Source of the DNA: a bacterium
GTDB taxonomy: Bacteria; Vulcanimicrobiota; JABDET01
Direction: 5' to 3'
DNA length: 64,000 bases
Assembly (NCBI GenBank): GCA_021817145.1
Contig: JAKAVV010000002.1
Location: 1-64,000, forward strand
The translations under genes were made by a program, and so were the position numbers. Under the pieces are notes generated by a model. That model was not told the origin of the DNA and searched no databases. It saw only the letters and a program-made list of their open reading frames with translations. Shown here one piece after another: positions 51,846-62,430 of the stretch. The first letter of the stretch is position 1, and each line of letters begins with the position of its first letter.

Positions 51846-53111
51846 ATGAACCTTAACTTTTTTATCATGATCCTGGTTTCTGACTCAACAGGAAAAATCT
51901 TTGAACTTCCAGGTTATCAACCCCTGGCTCAAAGCGGAACACAGATAAGAGAACCAGAACTGGATGAACTCACTCCCATGCCAGAAGAGGCTCATTTTTA
52001 TTTCCTTCCTGATAGGTTTCCCTTAGCATTGAAAAGAAAAAAGATCGTTCCTATTGATGAAGGGTTCCCAGCTGCTGTTATCCTGCCTCAGGGATATACT
52101 CGCACTCTTCTCCCAGCATACGGACCAGAAAATGCAGAGCCTTGGCTGCCGTATTTTGGTTATACAGCCGTATTCTCTAAGAACGAAAAAATTTATGTGG
52201 CTGCTGTTCCAACACAGGCTGATGCCAAATGGAATCCTGAAAGTTTCCCTGAAAAAACCCTGAAAAAACTTATAAATCAAAGGCTGTCAGCAGATCCAAA
52301 AAATAGAACGCTGCAGCAGCTGGGATTATGCGCTTCACAGTATCACTGCTATACAGCAGCAAATATCTTTTTTGAAAGATGGGAAGGAGCTCTTCCTGTT
52401 TCCCCTTCCTGCAATGCGTTCTGCAGAGGCTGCATTTCAAAAACCATTGATGAAGGACCGCCAAGCCCGCAGGAGCGATTCAATTTCATCCCCACAGAAG
52501 AAGAGTGTTTAAAGATCATTCAAACCCATTTTTCAAAAGCTGAAGAGCCTATTATTAGTTTTGGGCAGGGATGTGAAGGAGAACCTTCTCTGCAAGGAAA
52601 ATTGATTGAACAATTAATTCTCAAAACGCGCCGAGATTTCCCTAAAGGGCAGTTTAACATCAATACCAATGGATCCCGCCCTAAAATGATGGAAAAACTT
52701 TTTAAAGCGGGAATGGACAGCATCAGGATCAGCCTTAACAGCGTTCAGGAAAAATGGTACAATGCCTATTATCGGCCTACTCACTACACGTTTTCCGATG
52801 TGATTCAAACCCTTCAACTAGCAAAACAATATGGTCTTTTTGTTTCCTTAAATCTTCTTTGTTTTCCTGGTGTTACTGATTCTGAAAGAGAAACAGAAAA
52901 ATTCTTTAATTTTTTACTTAAATCCAAACCTGATTTAATCCAGCTCCGAAATTTAAATATTGATCCATGGTGTTATTTAAAAGAGTGCATTAAAGAAGAA
53001 ACAACTGGAATGGGAATGACAAGGTGGATACACTTAATAAAAAAAGAATTTCCAAAAATAAAAATTGGAAATTTTACGCCTTACTTAACCCCTAAAAATG
53101 GCGATCATTAA
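51846..53111 (+). CDS. Radical SAM protein
   Basis: A 421-residue protein. The iron-sulfur motif CNAFCRGC (Cys-x3-Cys-x2-Cys, about residue 184) is followed by ISFGQGCEGEPSL, where the GGE-type SAM contact is replaced by GCEGEP as in several families, INTNGSRP and a barrel ending ISLNSVQEKWYNAYYRP. It uses S-adenosylmethionine for radical chemistry. Residues 1-170 are an unusual N-terminal domain without matching family that I can name. No substrate protein or maturation partner lies beside it, so the product is unknown. The first ATG lacks a good binding site; ATG 51867 is possible. Confidence 0.85.
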   Translation: MNLNFFIMILVSDSTGKIFELPGYQPLAQSGTQIREPELDELTPMPEEAHFYFLPDRFPLALKRKKIVPIDEGFPAAVILPQGYTRTLLPAYGPENAEPWLPYFGYTAVFSKNEKIYVAAVPTQADAKWNPESFPEKTLKKLINQRLSADPKNRTLQQLGLCASQYHCYTAANIFFERWEGALPVSPSCNAFCRGCISKTIDEGPPSPQERFNFIPTEEECLKIIQTHFSKAEEPIISFGQGCEGEPSLQGKLIEQLILKTRRDFPKGQFNINTNGSRPKMMEKLFKAGMDSIRISLNSVQEKWYNAYYRPTHYTFSDVIQTLQLAKQYGLFVSLNLLCFPGVTDSERETEKFFNFLLKSKPDLIQLRNLNIDPWCYLKECIKEETTGMGMTRWIHLIKKEFPKIKIGNFTPYLTPKNGDH

Positions 53112-53169
53112 TAGAGGAAATCTTTCTCCTTTAGAAGGCAGATCTTTGCTATCTGTATAATTTTATATT

Positions 53170-53592
53170 ATGTCGGGATCAAGCAGACTGGATGATTCTA
53201 TGATTTGTTCCGTTCAAAATTATTTGATGCGGGAGAATGGAATTGCAGCTGTTTATCTTTTTGGGTCTTTTGTCAGTGGACATTTCAGAGAAGGAAGCGA
53301 TCTGGATCTGGCAATCTTGTTTAAAAGAGAATCTATCCCTGATCCAATAACTCTCCTGGATCTGCGGGAAAGATTGTCTTCAATCTCTGGTGTTCCAGTT
53401 GATCTGGCTTGTCTTAACCAGGCTTCTCCGATCCTTGCCATGCAGGTTTATCGAAAAGGAAGAAAGATTCTAGATCTGTCCCCAAGGGAAGCGAGTGAGC
53501 ATTACATCAGAACAATGACTGAATACGCTGATTTAAAGCGCGTCCGAAAACCGATCGAGCAAAGTATTCTAAAAGGAAGAATCTATGATTGA
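53170..53592 (+). CDS. mntA: MntA-type nucleotidyltransferase antitoxin
   Basis: A 140-residue minimal nucleotidyltransferase: VYLFGSFVSGHFREGSDLDLAIL contains the GSx(10)DxD active site. In the MntA-HepT toxin-antitoxin type the enzyme adds AMP groups to the toxin and silences it. The gene overlaps hepT by eight bases. The start codon has no strong ribosome binding site. Confidence 0.88.
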   Translation: MSGSSRLDDSMICSVQNYLMRENGIAAVYLFGSFVSGHFREGSDLDLAILFKRESIPDPITLLDLRERLSSISGVPVDLACLNQASPILAMQVYRKGRKILDLSPREASEHYIRTMTEYADLKRVRKPIEQSILKGRIYD

Positions 53593-54010
53593 CTCAGATA
53601 TTTTTTTCGCAAAAACAGGAGTTATTAAGAAGTGTCTTTCAAGAATCAGGGAATCCACACGGTTAAAACCCGAAAGCTTAGACGAGCTTGATGCTCAGGA
53701 TATTTTTGTGTTAAATCTTCAAAGGGCTGTCCAGGCAGCTATTGATCTGGCTGCCCATGTTGTGTCTTCAGAAGGGCTTGGAATGCCTCGCGATTTAAAA
53801 GAAAACTTTTCTCTTTTAAAAGAAACTGGCATTATTTCGAATGAACTGGGTGGAAAACTAGAAAAAATGGTGGGTTTTAGAAATATCGCAGTTCATGATT
53901 ATCAGGTTCTAAGTTCACAGATTTTAAAATCAATTCTGGCAGATGATTTAAAAGATCTGGAAGATTTCTATGCCGCTTTAGGTCGACATTTTAAGATGAT
54001 TGAGATGTGA
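53585..54010 (+). CDS. hepT: HepT-type HEPN toxin
   Basis: A 141-residue HEPN-domain (DUF86) RNase, recognised by RNIAVHDY, the RX4HXY motif that carries the catalytic Arg and His and the Tyr which MntA modifies. Helices LQRAVQAAIDLAAHVVSSE and the charged tail fit the family. The order MNT then HEPN with overlap fits a type VII system. It is followed by tRNA-Phe, a common site for such mobile modules. Confidence 0.9.
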   Translation: MIDSDIFFAKTGVIKKCLSRIRESTRLKPESLDELDAQDIFVLNLQRAVQAAIDLAAHVVSSEGLGMPRDLKENFSLLKETGIISNELGGKLEKMVGFRNIAVHDYQVLSSQILKSILADDLKDLEDFYAALGRHFKMIEM

Positions 54011-54083
54011 ATCATTGTTTGCAGGATTAATTATAAAAATCACAAAAATATATTCTTTGTGTTCATAAAGAGCCACAGATCTT

Positions 54084-54159
<76 letters not shown>

Positions 54160-54248
54160 TTAAACTTCCCCCTACAATCCGAACGGAGCTGTTCAGCAAG
54201 CCGTGAGCGGCTTTATCAGAGCAGGACTCAATAACATCCCCAAAAACA

Positions 54249-54494
54249 TTACAGCTTAAAAATACGTTTAATAAGCTCGGATCTGTGGATTTTGAAGTGA
54301 CTAGCCACTTCATCCAGCACATTTGCTAAAGTGCCCACCCGAACAAAATCGTGATTTGGTATCGTAATATGATGTTCACCATTAAGTCGTGTTGTTAAAC
54401 GGAGGTGGCTGCCTGTTTGCCGAGTAACCTGGTAACCAAGCTTTTTCAATGCCTGAGCCAACTTCGATCCAGAAATATCTCTCGGAAATTTCAA
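54249..54494 (-). CDS. hicA: HicA-type mRNA interferase toxin
   Basis: An 81-residue HicA/YcfA protein: KFPRDISGSKLAQALKKLGYQVTRQTGSHLRLT holds the catalytic His of GSH, followed by the strand HHITIPNHDFVRVGTLANVL. It has a double-stranded-RNA-binding-like fold and cuts mRNA. It starts four bases inside the HicB-like gene (ATGA overlap). A broken relative is found at 16020-16127. Confidence 0.88.
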   Translation of the reverse strand: MKFPRDISGSKLAQALKKLGYQVTRQTGSHLRLTTRLNGEHHITIPNHDFVRVGTLANVLDEVASHFKIHRSELIKRIFKL

Positions 54495-54751
54495 ACGGCA
54501 AGAACTTCTTCGTGAATAAAATGCAGTCGGATAATTCGGGGAAAATTTGTCTTGTCAAAGTGGCAGCGAACGGCATCCCGGACCAGGGCATGAAGTTGCC
54601 GCAAATTATCCGCTTCAGTGAAAATTGGAACACCTGCTGCTTGTGCGGTGTAGCCGCCTTCAGGGGCTTCTTCCACCAGAAAGATGATTTCCGTTCCTGA
54701 GCAACTACTCTGTGGCTGCCTGGATTTTCTCAAGCTTTTCTTGGATCGCAT
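54491..54751 (-). CDS. hicB: HicB-like antitoxin, start codon uncertain or lost
   Basis: The 67 residues TEIIFLVEEAPEGGYTAQAAG onwards to HEEVLAV match short HicB-type antitoxins that partner HicA. The family normally begins M-T-E-I-I, but here the codon before Thr (54695-54697) is GGA, so the usual ATG is missing. The closest in-frame starts are TTG 54733 and ATG 54751, both in a region where a different frame (YNDAIQEKLEKIQAATE, stop at 54705-54707) looks like the end of another coding sequence. Either a longer form is made from 54751 or the antitoxin is damaged, which would leave HicA unchecked unless it is silent too. Confidence 0.6.
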   Translation of the reverse strand: MRSKKSLRKSRQPQSSCSGTEIIFLVEEAPEGGYTAQAAGVPIFTEADNLRQLHALVRDAVRCHFDKTNFPRIIRLHFIHEEVLAV

Positions 54752-54938
54752 CGTTATATTTTCGACGCTGAAGGGTTCCATTCCCTTTACATGAGGAAGG
54801 GGTCCGCGACCAAATACAGCATTTGGGCAGTGGAGCCCAAGTGAGAAACTTGCTTGAGAGGGCATAGACTGCGACATTGCAAGACACCTCCGCTTTCGCG
54901 AAAAATATTCGTGATGGATTTTCCCACTGCATGCTGTT

Positions 54939-56206
54939 TTACGAACAGGGTTCTGGAAGACGCTTTTCTTTAGTCCAAGCAGGGCATTGCGGCTGAAGTT
55001 GACAGGACTCGCAGTGTTTCCCTTTATGGGGCTCATAATTTCTATTCTGCAGACTCTGAAAAATTTGATCAAGCTCTTTTATTGTCCGTTCCTTAAGTCT
55101 GCTGTTAAATGGCAATTCGATTGATTGAGAAAAATCAAAAAGCGGAATAACTCGCACGACCTGAACTTTAATTTCAGGATTTGATTGAGTGATCCCCAAA
55201 GCTCCGGCAGCTGCCTGAAGCTTGTATGACCTCTCCTTTTTACTTTGAATATTTTTTGCCGTTTTCCATTCTACGAGGGCGACCCTTCCATCTTTCTCTT
55301 CAATTATTGCATCAACAACACCATCTATTTGTCCTAGCCGTTTGTGAACATACCTGTAACGATGTTCAACCGCAATAACCCTTCTTGTTATGCTGGGGAG
55401 CACTTCAGCTACTTTCTTATATGCTTCCTTCATTTCTTTCTTGTCCTTAGAACTTAATTTTCGCATAGGAGAATCACCTTCGCGGAAGCCTCGCTCGAAA
55501 CACGCGTCGACTGTGGATTGCTTTGAAGGCAAATCTCCGCGCAAGTAGTATTCAAGCGTTTTATGCAACCTTGATCCCTTGCTTTGTGCTGGGGTCCACT
55601 TTGGGATAAAACGGCCTTCGTGGTAAGCAGCGAATAACAGGGGACACTGCTTATAAAGGTCGAGGTGAGTGGCAGCAATAAGCGGGGGTATTGATGCGTC
55701 TTCTGAAATTTCTATCAGTTGAAAATCTGGAGTTGGATTTTTGAGCGGACGAACACTTCTGCCGAACGAATCTAAAATTTGAGGCTTCTCACTGGAATGG
55801 ATTAAAAGTAGAAGGTCTCTTGCTCTTGTCGCACCGACATAAACGAGTCGGTTATCTTCTTCATCTCCTGGGAATTTTTTCGAAAACTTCATATCGTGAA
55901 GATCTTCAACTGCTGAGCTTCCTCACCGAGGATTTCAACCGTCTTAGCATATAATTCAGCAGTTGCCTTTCGCGTAAAAGTTGTCACTATAATATCCCTA
56001 GGTGAAATCTTTTGTTCCTGAACAAGAAACCCGATACGCCCGATAAGGGAAGTGGTTTTTCCGGTTCCTGCGCCTGCAATAACACAAGCAGCTCCTCCAA
56101 AATGAGAAACAGATTTTCTTTGTTCGTCGGTCAATTTTTTTATCTCCATGACCTTATTCAACCTTTCAAATATAACCCCCATAATGGGGCAATTCAAACC
56201 ACCCAA
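54939..56206 (-). pseudogene. UvrD/PcrA-like helicase-nuclease with large internal deletion
   Basis: Two parts of one gene in different frames. 56206-55889 encodes the start: LTDEQRKSVSH, Walker A AGAGTGKTTSL, and TTFTRKATAEL, ending soon after LKIFTI (expected to continue TIHS). 55892-54939 encodes the end: NRLVYVGATRARDLLLL, which is helicase motif VI, then a PD-(D/E)XK nuclease domain (QIDGVVDAII, VALVEWKTAKN) with the closing Cys cluster CESCQLQPQC. Some 450-600 residues in between are missing, with a frame change at about 55895-55905. Complete relatives have around 900 residues. The deletion should abolish function. The gap 54752-54938 between this and hicB holds no intact gene. Confidence 0.85.
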
Positions 56207-56285
56207 AAAATTGTGGGAGGGTGCCTGTCAGGTGTAAAAATGCGCACCCACAGAAAGTGAAACCAAATAAAAAAAGGGTTCAAAA

Positions 56286-56402
56286 CCTGGCAACGTGCTA
56301 CTCTCCCACGGAGTTTCCTCCTTAGTACCATTGCCCCTGGCGGGCTTAACGGCCGTGTTCGGGATGGGAACGGGTGTTTCCCCACCGGTATGGTCACCAG
56401 AT
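56286..56402 (-). rRNA. rrf: 5S ribosomal RNA
   Basis: Minus strand; contains CCCGAACACGGCCGTTAAGCCCG, GGTACTAAGGAGGAAACTCCGTGGGAGAGTAG and matching ends CTGGTGACC/GTTGCCAG (each shorter than a full element here). Flanks AAAAGGGTTCA and TGAACCCTTTT can form an 11-bp processing stem. Confidence 0.93.
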
Positions 56403-56429
56403 GAACCCTTTTAATCATAAATCTTAGAT

Positions 56430-56488
56430 CCCCTTTTCAAAGATTGAAAAACGGTGAAAATCATCATCATTCTTTCTTTGAAAAGGGG
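56430..56488. repeat. 14-bp inverted repeat in the 23S-5S spacer
   Basis: CCCCTTTTCAAAGA (56430-56443) and its exact complement (56475-56488) with a 31-base loop. It lies between 23S and 5S and is probably a processing stem or partial terminator in the rRNA transcript. Confidence 0.75.
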
Positions 56489-56874
56489 GCAAAGGTGGAC
56501 AAACCTATTTATTTTTTTATGGTTTGTCTCAACATAGGGTAACAGCCAGCAAAAGCTGGATCCAAGAAGTTTCTTTATAAAAGAAAGATCGAAAAGTCAA
56601 GCCCTCGACCCATTCGTACCTGTTAGCTTCAAGGATTACTCCTCTTCTACATCCGGCCGATTAACCTGGTGGTCTGCCAGGGGTCTTACCCAGTTATTCT
56701 GGTGGGAAACCTTATCTTGGAGCGGGCTTCTTGCTTAGATGCTTTCAGCAATTATCCCATCCGCACGCAGCTACCCAGCTTTGCTTCTGGCGAAACAACT
56801 GGTTTACTGGAGGTGCGTCCATCCCGATCCTCTCGTACAAGGGACAGAACTCCTCAAGTTTCCTACGCCCACAG

Positions 56875-56917
<43 letters not shown>

Positions 56918-56960
56918 ACGTACCGCTTTAACTGGCGAACAGCCAGACCCTTGGGACCTA

Positions 56961-56999
<39 letters not shown>

Positions 57000-57030
57000 G
57001 ATCCTCCCTGTCGATATGGACTCTTGAGGG

Positions 57031-57066
<36 letters not shown>

Positions 57067-57570
57067 ATAAGCGACGGCCCTTCCATTCGGGACCGCCGGA
57101 TCACTTAGTCCGACTTTCGTCTCTGCTCGACGTGTCAGTCTCGCAGTCAAGCACCCTTCTGCCTATACACTCAACAGCTGATTTCCGACCAGCCTGAGGG
57201 TACCTTTGAGCGCCTCCGTTACCTTTTTGGAGGCAACCGCCCCAGTCAAACTGCCTGCCTGACCTTGTCTTGAAGCCCGATTCAGGGTCTCCAGTTAGAA
57301 TTCCAGCACTTCAAGTGTGGTATCCCACTGATGGCTCCGATAAATCTAGCGACTCATCATCACAGCCTCCCACATATTCTGTACAAAAAATACCAAAATT
57401 CAGGGCCAGGGTACAGTAAAGCTCCACGGGGTCTTTCCGTCCTACTGCGGGTACCAAGCATCTTCACTTGGATTGCAATTTCGCCGAGCCCTCTCTCGAG
57501 ACAGCGCCCAAGTCGTTACGCCTTTCATGCAGGTCGGAATTTACCCGACAAGGAATTTCGCTACCTTAGG

Positions 57571-58241
57571 CATTATTGTTAGCTACATGTCGCCATGTAG
57601 ATCGGACCCTATCTTCTTGTATTTTCCAACAAGTTCGGCGTAGGGCCTCTGAGGATTCTTTCTAAAACTTCCTGGAGAGAACGCTTACGTTCTTTTCCTT
57701 TTGAGTCTGGATTCATTGCATATGCCTTCTTGACAATGCTAGCCAGTCCTTCTCTTGTTAAATGTTCCTTCTTTTCGAAAGCGTCAATGATTTCTCTAAA
57801 CCGCTCAAATACATGTCGTTTAGCTGAATAGATCATGTATTTTTCAAAAAACGGAATCACTTTTTCTTTAAGGCTTACTCGTGACGCAATGCTGTAAACC
57901 AAAACCGTTTCATTTCCAGGTTTAGGGGAGATCCGTCCTGTTCCAAACATCTCTTTTGCCATCTGTAGAAGAGAAATTCCACTTTCGTGTTGATAGAGGA
58001 AAAACTCCGGATCTACAAGATAACCAAATCGAGAACTTGGATGGTGTTTTATTGAAACACACAGACTTCCTTCTCCTTCAATAAACCCTGCCATGAACCA
58101 TCGCATCGCTTCTGTTTTAGAAAGCCTTTCCTGCTGATTACCTGCACCCATTGCTTTTTCACCTCCTCGGTAGCATGGGATACTAACCAGGCGTTCCAGC
58201 ATATAGCCGAATTTTAAAACGGCCGTTCTGGCAGCAGAACC
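57571..58241 (-). other. Group I intron in the 23S rRNA gene, at the I-CeuI site
   Basis: A 671-nt insertion splits the conserved helix 69-71 region TAACTATAACGGT / CCTAAGGTAGCGA, which is the I-CeuI target. The upstream exon ends in T and the intron ends in G, as group I splicing needs. An internal guide GCCGTT (58223-58218) can pair with the exon end AACGGT to form a six-pair P1 closing with U-G at the splice site. The intron encodes a LAGLIDADG protein. The catalytic core (P3-P8) was not traced in detail. Confidence 0.88.
57609..58151 (-). CDS. LAGLIDADG homing endonuclease in the 23S intron
   Basis: A 180-residue protein with one LAGLIDADG motif, WFMAGFIEGEGSL (about residue 24 from ATG 58151), so it should act as a homodimer like I-CeuI and I-CreI. 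The remaining parts (HESGISLLQMAKEMFGTGRI, FLEKYMIYSAKRHVFERFREII-like) fit the LAGLIDADG_1 fold. ATG 58151 is preferred to 58202 because AGGAGGTGA lies about eight bases upstream. It lies inside the intron and on the same strand, and presumably cuts intron-less 23S genes to copy the intron. Frame intact, hence probably active or recently acquired. Confidence 0.92.
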   Translation of the reverse strand: MGAGNQQERLSKTEAMRWFMAGFIEGEGSLCVSIKHHPSSRFGYLVDPEFFLYQHESGISLLQMAKEMFGTGRISPKPGNETVLVYSIASRVSLKEKVIPFFEKYMIYSAKRHVFERFREIIDAFEKKEHLTREGLASIVKKAYAMNPDSKGKERKRSLQEVLERILRGPTPNLLENTRR

Positions 58242-58282
<41 letters not shown>

Positions 58283-59092
58283 GAACCTTTGTCTTGCGAC
58301 TAAGCCCTCCTCTTAACCTTCCGGCACCGGGCAGGCGTCAGCCCCTATACGTCGTCTTACGACTTTGCAGAGACCTGTGTTTTTGTTAAACAGTCGCTTG
58401 GGCCATTTTACTGCGGCCTCTTCAGGCTAAAAATCGTGAAATCTTCACCTTAATGAGGCACCCCTTGTCCCGAAGTTACGGGGTTAATTTGCCGAGTTCC
58501 TTAAGAGAGGTTCTCTCGCCGCCTTAGTATATTCTACCCACCTACCTGTGTCGGTTTGCAGTACGGGCACAAAATCATCTCGCAAACGAGGTTTTTCTAG
58601 GCAGTTTGGGCTCAATTCCTTCGCCGCTTACGCGACTCGATCTTGGTCTCAGGTTTAAACGCCCGCCGGATTTGCCTGGACGGACAACCCTATACCTTGA
58701 ATCCCGGATATCCAACACCGGGTAAACCTACCCTTCTGCGTCACCCCATGCTGATAACGATGATCTGTGGGGCCGGAATATGAACCGGCTGTGCATCGCC
58801 TACGCCTTTCGGCCTGAGCTTAGCTCCCGCCTAACCCTGGGAGGATAAACCTTCCCCAGGAAACCTTAGGCTTACGGCGGAGCAGATTCTCACTGCTCTT
58901 CAACGCTACTTATGCCTGCATTCGCACTTCTGTTTCGTCCACATGTCCTTACGGTCATGCTTCAGCCTATGACAGAACGCTCCCCTACCGATCTCTGCTT
59001 ACGCAGAGATCCCGCAGCTTCGGTAAATGGCTTAGCCCCTATACATTTTCGGCGCCAAACTGCTCGACCAGTGAGCTGTTACGCACTCTTTA

Positions 59093-59128
<36 letters not shown>

Positions 59129-59713
59129 CAGGCGGCCTAACTTCCTTTTTCACTTAGCCATTATTTAGGGACCTTAGCTAACGATCTGGGTTGTATCCCT
59201 CTCGACTACGGACCTTATCGCTCGCAGTCTCACTACTGTGCTGGCCGGATGGCATTCAGAGTTTGAAAGGGTTCAGTAACCTGGTAGGGCCCCTAGCCCG
59301 ATCAGTGCTTTACCTCCACCCGTCATCACACAGCGCTGAACCTAGATTCATTTCGGGGAGAACCAGCAATAACGAAGTTCGATTAGCTTTTCACTCCTAT
59401 CCACAGCTCATCCGAGGTTTTTTCAACAACCACCAGTTCGAGCCTTCACGCGAGTTTAATCGCGCTTCACTCTGGCCATGGATAGATCACCTCGCTTCGG
59501 GTCTACCACCACAAACTAAATCGCCCTATTCAGACTCGGTTTCCCTACGGCTCCGAGGTTTTCCCTCTTAACCTTGCTTGTAATGGTAACTCGCAGGCTC
59601 ATTACACAAAAGGCACGCAATTAGACATTCCTGTCAGTTGCCTGACAAGCATAGTCCTTTCACGGCTTGTAAGCATACGGTTTCAGATTCTATTTCACTC
59701 CCCTTCCGGGGTG

Positions 59714-59755
<42 letters not shown>

Positions 59756-60464
59756 TAAAAAGTATTTAGCCTTGGAGGATGGGCCCCCCAGCTTCCCACG
59801 GGGTTTCACGTGCCCCGTGGTACTTGGGATCACTGTCAGAGGATTTTCATTCTTTCGCTTACAGGACTATCACCTTCTATGGTTGATCTTTCCAGATCCT
59901 TCAACTAAAAATCAGGATAGGGATTAACTATCCTCCTCCGAGACATCTCCACAGTGTCCCGCAACCCCTGAAAAACCGAAGTTCTTCAGGTTTAGGCTCT
60001 TCCCCGTTCGCTCGCCACTACTAAGGGAATCTCGGTTGATTTCTTTTCCTCGAGGTACTGAGATGTTTCACTTCCCTCGCTTACCTTTCTTCTGCTATGT
60101 ATTCACAAAAGAATGATTCCGCTTTTCAGAATCGGGTTTCCCCATTCGGGTATCTCCGGATCACAGGTTGTTTAGCACCTCTCCGAAGCTTATCGCAACT
60201 TTCTACGCCCTTCATCGGCTTTTAGCGCCAAGGCATTCACCATATGCTCTTATTAGCTTGACAACTTTCGATCTCTCTCTTATAAAGAAAAGATTCTCGG
60301 CATCTCAGCTTTTGCTTGGCATTACCCTATTTAATTGTCAAAGACCAGACTTCTTACGATTCCTTCACTTTCTAGATCCAGGATTATCAGTTTAATATGC
60401 ATCCCTTCAATCAATTCTTGTGATTCAAAAATTCTATTGTTTTACTCCACTGCTGGAGAAAAAA

Positions 60465-61997
<1,533 letters not shown>

Positions 61998-62083
61998 ACT
62001 AAAAAAAGAATTGATTTGACTATTTGACTAGATGCAATATTTAAACTGATTTTTCAAGGACCTATTACAATGAAGCAAAGAGT

Positions 62084-62112
62084 ATTATATCAGATAATTT
62101 TAAACTTGTCAA
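62084..62112 (-). promoter_or_regulatory. Perfect-consensus rRNA promoter
   Basis: Minus-strand TTGACA (62112-62107), 17-base spacer and TATAAT (62089-62084). Start expected near 62077, about 80 nt before the 16S 5' end. Confidence 0.85.
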
Positions 62113-62115
62113 GAG

Positions 62116-62144
62116 TTGTCCTTTTTTTTATTTTAGAGTATAAT
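62116..62144 (+). promoter_or_regulatory. Promoter of the structured RNA, back-to-back with the rRNA promoter
   Basis: Plus-strand TTGTCC (62116-62121), 17-base spacer and TATAAT (62139-62144), start expected near 62151. Its -35 box lies three bases from that of the rRNA promoter, so two polymerases can hardly occupy both at once. Confidence 0.6.
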
Positions 62145-62155
62145 AAAATTGAAAA

Positions 62156-62400
62156 TGCCTGCTGTGCTCGTGATGCGCGTTTCGCTTGGAGCCTAAAGAG
62201 CACATTTGGAAGCTTAACCGCCGATAATGGTGTTGAATGCCCTTCTCAAAAAGGGAATCCTGAAGTTATCGGGGGCTTCCCTACTTACGGGTAAAGGTTC
62301 CGTAAGCCACGATAAGCACACGGCTCAGCGGGCTCATTGGAGCTTGGATGAGCAGTCAGTGAATCGCCAAAAAGCAGCTGGCTGTCCTTTCCAACAGGCA
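62156..62400 (+). ncRNA. Unassigned structured RNA of about 245 nt
   Basis: No credible protein frame lies here, yet the plus strand can form a chain of perfect helices: closing stem TGCCTG (62156-62161)/CAGGCA (62395-62400); TGTGCTC (62163-62169)/GAGCACA (62198-62204); GGAAGC (62208-62213)/GCTTCC (62275-62280) enclosing CCGATAA (62221-62227)/TTATCGG (62266-62272) and CCCTT (62240-62244)/AAGGG (62251-62255); CTTACGG (62284-62290)/CCGTAAG (62300-62306); GCTCAT (62332-62337)/ATGAGC (62348-62353). A promoter with a TATAAT box sits directly before it. The signature motifs of RNase P, SRP, tmRNA and 6S RNA were not found. It converges on the protease gene. Confidence 0.5.
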
Positions 62401-62430
62401 GCGGTTTCGCATGATTCATTTGCAGCCAGG

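Noticed and set aside
54705-54932. Possible small protein ending YNDAIQEKLEKIQAATE
   Set aside because: Only the last 17 residues look coding; the rest is unlike a protein and no start with a binding site is present. Kept only as a note to hicB.
62156-62400. RNase P, SRP RNA, tmRNA or 6S RNA for the structured region
   Set aside because: GAGGAAAGTCC-type, GGAAGGAAGCAGCC-type, tRNA-like-end or single-long-hairpin features were not found; only a short ACCGCCGAT match to RNase P, which is likely chance.
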